From contig CM055882.1 in assembly GCA_029582165.1 (NCBI GenBank), positions 12,356,001 through 12,420,000 of the forward strand: a stretch of 64,000 nt of DNA. The letters run 5' to 3'. This stretch comes from Portulaca oleracea (lineage: Eukaryota; Streptophyta; Magnoliopsida; Caryophyllales; Portulacaceae). Positions within the stretch are counted from its first letter, which is position 1. Every line of letters begins with the position of its first letter. This document shows positions 14,201-24,650 of the stretch, in pieces. The notes below the pieces were generated by a model, which did not search any database, was not told the origin of the DNA, and saw only the letters and a program-made list of their open reading frames with translations. Made by a program: the position numbers and the translations under genes.

Positions 14201-17200
14201 GATTTGTCAGTTGCATTAACCAGTATGGCTTTCAAGTAGGGCATGACAGCATCATAATACTTCTGGAAAAGCTCCTGGAATTGCATAACACTATGAAAAA
14301 CTGGCCCACTCCATAGATACCTGAAGATACACTATTATACTCTAAACATTGATACCTGTGATGAGTCAGCAACAGATGCTAAAGCAGTCAAAGCCCCTTC
14401 CTGAACCATTTGTTTTCCATTCTGGATTGAATTACACACAAAAACTACATTAGGTTAAGAAAGTTATATATTCTCATGAAATAATCTGAGAATCAATTGA
14501 CACAAGTAAAGCATATTGCATAATGTAAAACGAGAGAAAATATGCCACACTGATCGATATAAAGCTTACAAAGTATGTACCTGGAGAAGGCCTAGCAATT
14601 TGCTCACAATACCATCTAAATAAGGTGTCAAGATCTCCGGGGTACAATTTTCACTGAAGTTCAACACTGCTGATGCAGCATGTGCCTGTCATATGCAAAT
14701 AGAAAAACAAATAAACATACAAGCTCAAAAAACTAATCAGTTTCATGAATACCTTATAGCTCACATTTTTCACAACTTGCATCGACCCCATTATCACCTG
14801 TCACTTGCAATTTGTTTGGATCTCTACTAGGCATGTTCTAAAAGTATATTACCAGTTTTAAACATTTAGATGATGCTACACTCAAGCTAATAGTTCAACT
14901 CTCCCTTAAATTCAGAAGGGATAAACCAGTACGAGGTCAGAGAAAACCCAAAATCATTGTGAAGCAATCAATAGTCCATACAAACACACAATACTATTCA
15001 CCAATCTTATTATTGTCAAATGCAATGAAATGGGACATCTCAGACATTATTGTCTCATTGTTTAAAAAAAAATTAAAAAAAATAAAGCAGTTATATTGAA
15101 GATAACACATGAATAATGTTCCGTTAAATATACGCAGGCACACCATTATGTAAAAGACATCAAACCAAAACCGATACTCTGAAATCCTGCCTTGATAGGT
15201 ATGGAGGGTTCGGATGTGGCAGTCTTACCCCTAAATTTTGCAATTTAGAGAGACTAGTTCCAATTGACCCAAGTTTTAGAAGTCGTTCACTACCCACTCT
15301 ACTAGTACTACTCCACAGAAAAGAAGCATATGAGGTATGTCAAAGACATCTTCTCAAGCAAATAAATAAGAGTACAACGAAGGACTATATTGAAAAGCGC
15401 ATACATGATGCCAATGCTGGTGCAGATCCAGAATTTACATAATTCAAGAGCAAACTTACCTGCACTCTGGGATTCTGAAAGTCGTCCATGGCTGATGCCA
15501 GAGCGGGCAAAACTCGGTGATGATATTGTGTTTGTAAATCTGGCCCTAAATCAGTAGAAAGTTGCCCTATGGCATTAATAGCAGCCCAACGTACACGGGG
15601 ATGAGGATCTTGAAACGAATTCAACACCATGGACACCACTTGTTCAAGGTTCTTAATCATTACCTGCACAACCCCATTGCCAAAATAAATTTAGGGAACA
15701 AGCTCACAAACCCCAGAAAATTGCATCCAGAGTAGCACACCAAAACACGAAAAGATCACTCAAAGTCATTAACATAATTGCATGGGGACCTTGACCTAAG
15801 CCCCCAGTTTCACCAGGACACCAAGGATTGAAGAATATGTCCCCCAATATACGCCACCATTCCAGCTCGTCTGAAATATTTCACTTAGCTATAGCAGTTT
15901 CATACAGGATAGTGATGTTGTCCACAGAGCAGCATACAGTGATTAGTGAATGCCTTGCAAGTCTAACTTCAATCGAAATAGCCTTCCTCATTAGAAATTG
16001 AAGTTAAGATTTAAGATTGCATGCATCAATTACTAATAACTCTTACTTTCAAGAATGTTATATCCGTGTCTCACTCCGTTTTTAGATGGGCTATTACCCA
16101 CTTACCTCATCCAATCCGAATTTTTACCTATTTTATCCACACTTTCTAACACTCAACTTTTCAACTTTTACCTAAACTTACCCAAACTCACTGACCCCTC
16201 TAAAGAACATACACCGATTCCAAAAACAGTAACATAAACTATGTTCTAAAAGAGTATAGCTTCAAAAAACTGCACAAGATTGTATAAGCCACCCTTATTA
16301 TCCAATGATATTACCTTTGAGCAACCCTCGCCAATTTGAGCCAAGCAAATCATGGCAGCATGGTGCTTTTGCCACTCAGGAGCAGCCAAATAAACAGGCA
16401 ACAACTCCGAAGCCACGGGCACAACAGTATTTCCACCCAAAGAAATCGCCAATCTATCCAAACACTCCTGAGCAACACTGTAATTACTCGTCTCCCCTGC
16501 ATCCTCATCCTCTGTATCAGCGGTATGCCAAGCCGGCTCATCCTCAATGTCCAGCAACAACTTCATCAGTATCCCAAATAACCTCTGAATAAACTGGGGC
16601 AACTTCCTCATCATCCCCGGGGCCCTTTCTCTGGCCTCGGCGAGGGTAATCACGAACTCAATGGCCAAATGTCTGGTCCCTTCTTCAAGGGATTCGGCCT
16701 CTGCAATCTGCAGCATTGCACCCACAACATCAACCAGTTGTCGCCTCAAGAATCGCGGCTCGGACCCGGCGAGATCAATCAACAGCTCAAGTGCCTCCTG
16801 AGCTGTAGCCTCGAGACCGCAATTCAAGGCCTCGGTCAAAGTCTGCATCATTGGCGGCAGCAAGTCTTGGAACTTGTCTCGCTCCGAAGGAGTTGTCAGG
16901 CATTGGATGAAGTTGATCGTGGCGCCTAATGCAGCAATCCTAACCTCGGATGTCGAACCGCTGCTTAGACACTGGAAGAACACGTTGTGTAGAGTGTCAA
17001 GGTGAGGAACTAGGGTTTCCCCAATGTACTGCGCCAATTGCGCGAAGATCAACAGAGAAGATTCTCGAAGCTTTGCGTTATCCGACGTAACGCACTGGAA
17101 CATAAACGGAAGAAGCTCCGGCCATCCATTGTCCGGCATGATCCCGGCGGCGAGCTCCGATATGGTGTCGCAGAGCTTCTTCGATATGGTCTTCGTATTC

Positions 17201-17544
17201 TCTTGCTGGACACAAGCCAGTAAGATCGATTTGAGCGTTGACTGAGTGGAGCTCCCGAGTTTAGGCCACAAGTACGAGTCGTCCCGAGTCAGGAGCTTTC
17301 TGAGTAGAATCGCCGCCATGGCTCGACCTTCAGGGTGAGGGGAGGACTGAAGAAGTTGCGCGAGCTTGATGGAGAGAGCATCGGGCTGGTGCTGCTTTGA
17401 GAGATTGTAGAGAGACTCGGCTTGAGAACGCTGCTCGTTGTTGGAGGACATTAGATGAGAGATTAGGGTTTCGAAGTGCGCCGAATCAGGGCCGAGAATT
17501 GCAGCCATCTGAGCGTGCTGAAGCTGAGTCAACTCGGACGCCAT
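8297..17544 (-). CDS. Importin-5-like beta-karyopherin (IPO5 / KETCH1), 20 coding exons
   Basis: HEAT-repeat nuclear import receptor that carries cargo through pores with Ran-GTP. Plant members import ribosomal proteins and HYL1. Exons read on the minus strand: 17544-16315, 15663-15460, 14685-14581, 14421-14356, 14274-14110, 13927-13853, 13728-13574, 12984-12849, 12675-12606, 12511-12384, 12268-12212, 11776-11591, 11482-11390, 10149-10064, 9983-9917, 9839-9773, 9678-9542, 9369-9278, 9108-9042, 8461-8297. All introns have GT-AG ends and phases agree. The total is 3,351 bp, or 1,116 residues plus TAG, the same length I recall for Arabidopsis At5g19820. The first exon encodes 410 residues of N-terminal HEAT repeats. 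Residues near the middle carry the acidic 'DADIDESDDE' loop, and exon 12 has 'KAEDFDAEEGEL'. The C-terminus is 'LRQLQQTLPP...QQQLALQSILSQ'. No defect was seen, so the gene looks functional. Two introns hold TE insertions. Confidence 0.95.
8622..8978. mobile_element. MULE-type MITE, family II, in the last importin intron
   Basis: A 357-bp element lying inside the final intron (8462-9041) of the importin gene. Ends are 'ggatttttgaatgctaatat' and the inverse of 'ggaattttggacgctaatat'; the inverted pairing continues through 'actgaacttttg' and 'gtattggacaataat'. The 9-bp flanks caagtaaaa (8613-8621) and caagtaaaa (8979-8987) are identical, which is diagnostic of a Mutator-type insertion. Splice sites of the host intron are untouched. 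Confidence 0.85.
10252..10569. mobile_element. hAT-like remnant in an importin intron
   Basis: A 318-bp segment inside the 1.24-kb intron between exons 13 and 14. It begins 'tagggtcgggcaatgg' and ends with the inverse of 'accctgttgggcaatgg'. The flanking octamers agcacagg / agcacatc agree at 6 of 8 positions. The 'GGGCAATGG' core recurs at the ends of the 6-kb hAT at 31491-37459, suggesting a related family. Confidence 0.55.
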
Positions 17545-17727
17545 TGATGCTTGCTCTCTAGTCTCCCCCCTCCTGAACCTTGGTTTTGCGCCTCACAAGA
17601 AGAATTAGGGTTTTGGGGATAATAATTTGAAGAGAGAGAGAGAGAGAGAGAAAGAGAAGTGGAGGCGCTAAAGATTTGTGCAATATGCGTCTACCTATAT
17701 TTTAAAAGAGACTTGAGGGTCTTTTAA
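17545..17727 (-). promoter_or_regulatory. Importin 5' UTR and core promoter remnant
   Basis: About 183 bp separate the importin ATG from the LINE boundary. On the gene strand they contain a TATA-like 'cttttaaaatatagg' (17694-17708) and a (TC)n pyrimidine stretch (complement of the GA run at 17632-17655) typical of plant 5' UTRs. Everything further upstream is LINE sequence, so only the core promoter and leader of the ancestral upstream region remain in place. The TATA assignment is an inference. Confidence 0.5.
17713..17727. repeat. Left target duplication of the LINE
   Basis: TTGAGGGTCTTTTAA here pairs with TTGTAGTCTTTTAA directly after the poly(A) at 24598-24611. The last nine bases are identical and the differences fit post-insertion decay. 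It fixes the LINE 5' end at about 17728. Confidence 0.65.
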
Positions 17728-18156
17728 TTACTTTCATGCCCTTGGATGGGGATACTTTCTTTGCATTGATTCCAAACGCCTCTTGTCCCCCTCCCCTTTA
17801 TTACATGGTGGCAAAGTTTGTGCCTGTGGAAGGCGTTTCTGTTTTTTGGGTTTTTAATAACTGGGTTCGTGGAATTAATTTTGGGGTTCTTGCTGAGAAG
17901 GCAAAAAGTAGGCCTTTTATGATATTGATTGCTGTATTAGATGCAGATTCACGATTAACACCCAATATGATCTGTACTTGCTTCTTTGATGGTGTTAATC
18001 TGTTGCGCTTGCTCGACTTCCCTCTTTTCCAGCCGATGTCTTTACGGTGGAAGTTGGTTCAAGCGTCGTTTTTGCATAAGTTGTTGATGCATCTACTGGC
18101 TGGCATCTGGAAAGGTGTGCCGTTCCATTTTTTCTCTTTAATGGTTTTAATTTCTA

Positions 18157-19886
18157 GTGTTTTATGGGTCTCTTTATTGGCGATTCTGCTTGTTGGGTTC
18201 TGCTATTTATATGGGTGGGTTTTGCAACTGGATTTTTCATCCTTGCCAAGCTCTTTTCCATTCCTCTCCAATGTTATATGTTGTCTTGTTCCTCGCTCTT
18301 CTTTTGCCGATTGGCACTGTATGCACTCAAAATGATCCTGATTTCCCTAATAATGATGGTACTGATCCTAGTTCTGGACACTCGGCTCCCAAACCGACTG
18401 GTGTGGCTGAAAGTTCAGATTCACATCCACGCCTGTCAGATGGAGCCCCCTGTCCTTCTTTCTCCGACTCATTACGCTTCGGTGTGGAAGGTCCGAGTTC
18501 TTCAAATAGTGCTTCATTACAACCACAGTTTGTCTTTCACTCTACGAGGACTACGGGTAGTCCTTCCGAGGTCTTAACCCGTCAGCAGGCTCAACCGAGC
18601 TCCTCCGCACCCAATAATGACAATCCTCAAGATCAGTCGGTAGATGATGAGGACTTGCTCGTTCCCGATTTGCTTGGGGACTCGGATATGGCGGAACTTT
18701 CTCGTCTCTGTTTGATTGCTAAGCTTTGGGGTGAGTCAGTTCCTTTACCTGTTATTATTTCTAAAACAAAAACTGACTGGAGGCACGTCCAGGGGGCAGT
18801 GGACTTGATTGATTTGGGGTTAGGATGGTTGTTGTTAGAGTTTGCTAATGCTGTTGATAGAAAGTATGTGTGGTGCAATAGGCCTTAGTTTGTTCGTGGG
18901 TTGAATCTTGTGTGTCAACCTTGGCAGCCTTTCTTTGATCCCTACTCAGCTGTCATTTCCAGGATAGATCAACGGGTGAGGCTATATCGCCTTCATTGGG
19001 AGTTTTGGTCTGAATCGACCCTAAAAAAAAATCCTTCGCTCAGTGGGTGAAGTCATTAAAGTTGACCCGAACACTCTCCTTCGGAAGAAGGGTCGATTTG
19101 CCCGTGTATTGATCAATATTTATATGACTCGAACTTTACCGAGCTCCTTGTCCATTCCATCCCCTTGGAGAATTTCACTATACCCATCACTTATGAGGGG
19201 TTGTGTGAAATATGTGCCCTCTGTGGTTCCCATGATCATTTATTGGAATTATGCCCCAATGCCCCAGTGGCGCCTCGTTTGGAACTAATGATAGAAAAAT
19301 TCAAAACAACCGGGTTGTCAGCTGCTGATTCTAAAACCCAAGACCAAAATCAGGAGTGGATCTCTGTTGCTCCACAAAAGATGGGGAGGGTCTCGAAACC
19401 TTTCCGACCCAAGCAGCCGGGAATCCGAATTAGTGAAGGGAATGACACTGGCCTTGCTAAAAATGATAAAAACCCCACTCGGGTTGGGGCCAAGGATAAA
19501 GGAAAGGCTATCTTGAAGGATGATCCTGTTGAGAGTCCTGAGGATCTGGAGGCACCCCAACAGCCTGGTGCACACAATTCAGACAGGGGGGGACCCTCCT
19601 CTTCTTCTAACCCATCCCGGCCTTTGCTAATAATAATTCTGAGCCTCTTCTGGATAACTCTCACTCCCTGTTCCCGAGCACTCCTGTTAATTTGGACAGG
19701 AGTGAGGGCTGTAATGATCAAGACTTTGATGCGTATGAGGAATTTGATGATGACTTAATTGGTGATGGGGATGAGGATATTTTTATGGATTTAGAGGATC
19801 TTGGTCCGGGAATGTCTTCGGATTCGTCCAAAAAACGAAAATTTAATGATGGAGAGGAGTTTTCCTCCCATCCTAAAGGCGGTTAA
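18157..19886 (+). pseudogene. LINE ORF1 (DUF4283 / CCHC zinc-knuckle RNA-binding protein), broken
   Basis: The conserved N-terminal block 'SRLCLIAKLWGESVPLP' and 'WRHVQGAVDLIDLG' is typical of the DUF4283-containing ORF1 of plant L1 elements. A TAG at 18886-18888 falls where Trp is normal in 'NRPWFVRG'. Frame then changes around 19020-19050 and again near 19150. After that the CCHC knuckle C-ALC-GSHD-H-LLEL-C (Cx2Cx4Hx4C) is intact at about 19207-19250. A basic, Ser/Pro-rich tail follows, and after another shift near 19650 an acidic end 'EEFDDDLIGDGDED'. The native protein would coat LINE RNA. Confidence 0.8.
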
Positions 19887-20429
19887 TTATGGTTTTGTTC
19901 CGGTTGTATCGCAGCCATCCAAGGCTTGATTGGCCTCTGGCTGGTTTTTTTCTTAATAAAATTGCCTTAGTTTTTAGTTTTATCTCCCACCTAAGTTGTT
20001 TATCCTTTATGCTTTGTTGGTTTCCTGATTGTCATCTTTTTTTCAGTTACTTTTCTCTTGTTTTCCTTCTTATTTGTTGTCCAGCACTTCTTTTATACTT
20101 GGTTGATTTTCTTTGTAGGAGGTGTGATTTATTTTTACAGGTGCTCTGCTGGGATTGGGACAACAACTTTTTAATCATGCAAGATCGGGGCTGGTTTTTT
20201 TTTTAATTTTGATTTATTTTATCTTTGTTTTACGGGGCATGTTTATTAGCCCTTTATTGTGTTGAATTATTTGGGAGGAACCTCTTTCCTTTGTAAATTG
20301 TTGGAATTTTACCTGGTTGGTCATGGCTTGTATATGTTTTTGTCGGTTCATTTCCTCCTTTTTTTTTCTTTGGGTGCGGAACCCAATTTATTGGTTGACT
20401 ACGGAAGTCTTGCCTCATTGGTTGTCTAC

Positions 20430-23400
20430 ATGAAACTAGTTTGTTGGAATGTATGTGGGGCTAAAAAGAAGAGCCTCCTTGACGAAATATATTATATTAA
20501 CCGAACAAAGTCTTCTACAATTTTATTCCTGCTTGAAACAATGGTTAACGATGATAATTCCAAAAGTCTGCTGAAAAAGATTGATTTCACTTCTTTTGAC
20601 TATATCAACCCTGTTAATCATTCTGGAGGGTTATGGTGCGCCTGGGATCCTGCGAGAGTTAATCTACAAATTTGTTTGAAGGATAATCGATTTTTCCATT
20701 GTCTTGTCAAGGACCTAGTTGATCATTCGGAATTCTTTTTGACAACTTGTTATGGCCCAGCCCAGGCAAGGGAGAAGGTTGAATTTTGGCAAAAACTAAA
20801 ATGTCTTGCTTCTTCGATTGATTTGCCTTGGGCTCTAATTGGAGATTTTAATGAATTATTTAGTCATTTGGATAAGTTTGGGGGAGCTCCCTTTAACCCA
20901 ACTAAGGCAGTCCACCTAACTGATTTCTTACTCAACACTGGTTGTATAGATGCTAATGTTCATGGCCGCCAGTTCACTTGGAAGAAAATTTGCTATGGTC
21001 ATCTTGTCTATGAAAAATTGGACAGAGTTCTTATGTCTCCATCTTGGGAAAGGCAACATCCCAACTATTCTATTTCTAATGGGCCTTTTACATGCTCTGA
21101 TCATTCATATTTATTACTTGACACATGTCCAAATGTCCGTAATAGGAAAAAGCGTCCTTTCCGGTTCCAAAACGTTTGGTCTACCTATGGGAAGGTGCAC
21201 CAAATTATTAAAAACAATTGGAGTTGTTATATACGGGGATCTCCAATATTCAGAGTTGTGCATAAAATGCATCGAATAAAAAACGATCTTAAACTTTGGC
21301 ACAAAAATGTGATTGGTAACTTCAATGAGAAGATGAAGAAGAATGGCGATACTCTTCAACGTGTTGAAGAACGACTTCTTTCCAATCCTAATAGCATCCG
21401 ATTAAATAATTGGCACTCCCGTCTGCTAAAGCAACGGGAGCGCCTATTTTCTTTCAATCAAAAGTATTGGGGCAAATTATCCAGGAAAGAATGGTTGACC
21501 AAGGGTGATCGTAATTCAAGGTTCTTCCATTCCTCCGTGAGAGCGAGAAGTTCTCGGAACTTTATTACCAAGCTAAAGGAAGATAATAACATGTGGGTAG
21601 AGGACCCTGATACAATAAAGTCTATGTTCATACGAGATTACCAAGCTCGTTTTACAAGCTCTGGAGATCATCTTAGGAGGCCTTCTGAGAGTTTGCTTCC
21701 TTGCTTAACGGAGGAAGAAAATTTGCTATTAACTAAACCCATTTCTGAAGATGAGATTTATCAAGCTGTTTTTGACCAAGATAAATACAAGGCCCCTGGA
21801 CCGGATGGTTTTGGGATTGCCTTTTTTCAAAATCATTGGAAAGATGTTAAAAGTGAAGTAACCACAGCTGTGAAATATTTTTTTGAGCATGGGCATTTGC
21901 TCCGGCAAGTGAATCATACTCTTATTGCTCTAATTCCAAAGGTGGAAAATCCTTCAACTACTAGTAGTTTTAGACCTATTAGTCTATGTAATAGCTTCTA
22001 TAAAATTATTGCGAAAATTCTTGTTAATCGGCTTAGGCCAGTCTTAAAAAGAATTATTGATCCTGTTCAGAGTGCTTTCATTCCAGGGAGATCTATTCAT
22101 GACAATATTCTTTTTAGCACATGAAATCTTTCACAAATTTCAGAATATGAAAGGGAAAAAAAGTTGTGTTGCTTTGAAACTAATATGGAAAAAGCTTATG
22201 ACCGAATAGAATGGAATTTTTTGAGGGAAGTAATGACAAGAATGGGGTTTCACCAGAAATGGATTAATTGGATTATGGAGTGTGTTTCGACGGTGTCTTA
22301 TTCAATTATTGTCAATAGTGAATCCTGTGGTTTTTTCAAACCTAGAAGGGGGATTAGGCAAGGTGATCCCTTTACTCCTTACTTATTTATTTTGTGTATG
22401 CAGGCTTTAACTGTTGAGCTTTCAAAGGCTGCTTCACGTCGTAAAAGTGGTATTGGATTCACGCTATCTAGAAATGGGAATCACATTTTATTATTCGCTG
22501 ATGATAGTCTTCTTCTCTACAATACGAATTTGGAAACTTGTCAAAATCTAAAGGCCATTTTGGACCATTTTTGTGATTCCTTAGACCAATTAATTAATTT
22601 TCATAAGTCTTCTATGATCTTTTCAAAAAATGCCATTTCCAGGGACAAAAACCAAGTTGTTGGTGTCTTTGGAATTGTTCAAACCAATGGTGTTGGGAAA
22701 TATTTAGGTTGCCCCTTGTTTAAGGGTAGACCATCTAAAGACACCTTTATGCATCTTGTTAATAATGCTGCTGCTAAACTTCAGCCTTGGAAGGCTAAAT
22801 TTGTGTCTAAAGCAGGATGGATAGCCCTTATCCAATATCATCTTGAGTCTATTCCTTCCCATACTTTGCAGTGTTTTCGTATCCCGAAGGAGACTGCTAG
22901 GCAAATTGATGCAATTAATAGATCTTTTTTTTTGTTGGAAAGACCTTAATACGAATAAGAGGATCCCCTTGATTGCGTGGGACAAAATATGTCGTCCTAA
23001 GAGTATGGGGGGCCTGGGGTTAAGAAAGATTGAAGCAATTAATCTTGCTTTCCTTTGTAAATTGCTATGGAAGGTTCTTTTTGGTTCGGGGCCGTGGGTG
23101 GAACAAATTCGAGCTAAGTATGTTCGCGATAGAGATGTTTTTTCCCTTAAGGCCACACCGTCAGATTCTTGGGCGTGGCGATCAATTCTTAATACAAGGC
23201 CACTTCTAGCTAAGGGGTTACGTTGGTAGGTGGGTAATGGTTCCAAAATTAATTTTTGGAAACATAACTGGTGCAGCATGAGTAACCTTTTGGAAATTAA
23301 TGACATTTTTTATATGGAAACTGTAGATACAAGCCTGACCGTGTCTGAATTTATCACAACTGATCAAATGTGGGATATAGATAAGCTTCGGCCGCTGGTA

Positions 23401-24559
23401 AACCAGCAGTCTCTTAATTTTATTCTAGCAACTCCGATTCCGTCACATCCTTTTGAGGATTCGGTTTGCTGGGGTCTGTCGAGCAATGGTCATTTTACTA
23501 CAAAGTCTGCTACCTGGCTAGCCCATGAAAATGTTCTATTTGGTAATCCATGGGAATTTAGATGGATTTGGATTCTTGATGTGCTACCTAAATTAAAAAC
23601 ATTTCTGTGGCAACTTTGTCACCTTGCTCTGCCTGTAAGGGCTAATTTAGTTCACAGGGGGTTAAATATACAAGAGTCTTGTCCCTTGTGTAATAATCAC
23701 CAAGAGACTGAAGAACACATTTTATTACATTGTCAGTATGCTTGGGATGTGTGGTCTATTGCCAATCAACACAGCTGGATTCAAACTATTCCTATGGTGC
23801 ATGAAGGAATTCATGATTTCTTGCGGCGTTGTAAAGGTGATATAAATTTTGATCGGTTAACTGATTTATGTTGGAGTATTTGGAAGGCTAGGAATTTAGT
23901 CGTTTTTAATAATGTCTCTCTCCCTGTGGGTTGTACGCTCATTAGGGCAAAAAAGGCTACGACCGAATGGAGAATCAGACATAAGCTCACTGATCTTTTG
24001 GCGATTAATAATTCTTCTCATGATAGGAGGGGGTTGAAGGGGTCAACGTGGGTTTTTTGGCATAAGCCTCCTCAGGGTGTCGTCAAGATCAATTTCGATG
24101 GATCACGAAGACACAACAGCGCTGCGGGGGGTTACATTATTCGAGATTCGCAAAGGAGAGCTCTTCAACTATCATCTTTCAACCTGGGTCATAGCTCTAT
24201 TCTGGTTGCGGAAGCTACTGCAATGCGGAATGGAATTCGAGATGCAATTCAGGCAGGTTTCAGGAAGCTTCTTATTGAGGGAGATAATCTAGTTTTAATC
24301 AAGGCTGTCACGGGTTGTTTTTCAGGTGCCCTGGGAGATTCATATGTTGGTGCAAGATATTCGTCGTCTTTTGGGAGAGTGTAGTGCTTGTCATATTTCT
24401 CATATCTTCCGTCAAGGAAACAGGGTTGCGGATTGGTTAGCAAAGTTTGGGCATAGTCTTCAAAATTCATTTGTTTGTAATTCGAGTTTTCGTAGGGAGT
24501 TATCATCTGTTCTTTTGGATGATGTCCTAGGAGTAACCCTTGAGAGAAGGGATTCCTAG
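20430..24559 (+). pseudogene. LINE ORF2 (endonuclease - reverse transcriptase - RNase H), broken
   Basis: Starts 'MKLVCWNVCGAKKKS'. The apurinic-type endonuclease shows 'GDFNE' and 'SDHSYLLL'. The RT shows 'YKAPGPDGF', 'FRPISLCN', 'AFIPGRSIHDNIL', 'GIRQGDPFTPYLF' and the catalytic FADD at 22494-22505. The zf-RVT 'CPLCNNH...H..HC' and an RVT_3-type RNase H ('INFDGS', 'EATAMRNG', 'EGDN', 'RVADWLAKFG') follow. Lesions are a one-base shift near 22119 that is reversed near 22182, a shift in the T-run at 22922-22931, TAG at 23227-23229 (after 'GLRW'), and another T-run shift near 24316. The protein would nick DNA and prime reverse transcription at the target site. Confidence 0.9.
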
Positions 24560-24650
24560 GATAGAGTTTGTTGTTTACCTAGCAAAAAAAAAAAAAATTG
24601 TAGTCTTTTAAGATTAAAAGGACAATATGTTGTCTAAAGCGTTCTTGTAA

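Larger units (their letters stand above)
17728..24597 (+). mobile_element. L1-type LINE retrotransposon, near full length, inactive
   Basis: About 6.87 kb, with a 5' leader, a degenerate ORF1 with zinc knuckle, an ORF2 with endonuclease, reverse transcriptase, zf-RVT and RNase H domains, and a 14-base poly(A) tail (24584-24597). Imperfect 14-15 bp target duplications flank it. Full-length LINEs are a minority because most copies are 5' truncated. It is oriented divergently from the importin gene, whose core promoter it abuts. Several stops and frameshifts show that it cannot move autonomously. Confidence 0.9.

Noticed and set aside
16305..17245. Several open frames opposite importin exon 1
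   Set aside because: Antisense shadows of a long coding exon; no start context or homology.
17736..18335. 199-codon open frame upstream of LINE ORF1
   Set aside because: It lies in the LINE leader, overlaps another frame that becomes ORF1, and shows no domain; membrane-like stretches reflect T-rich DNA.
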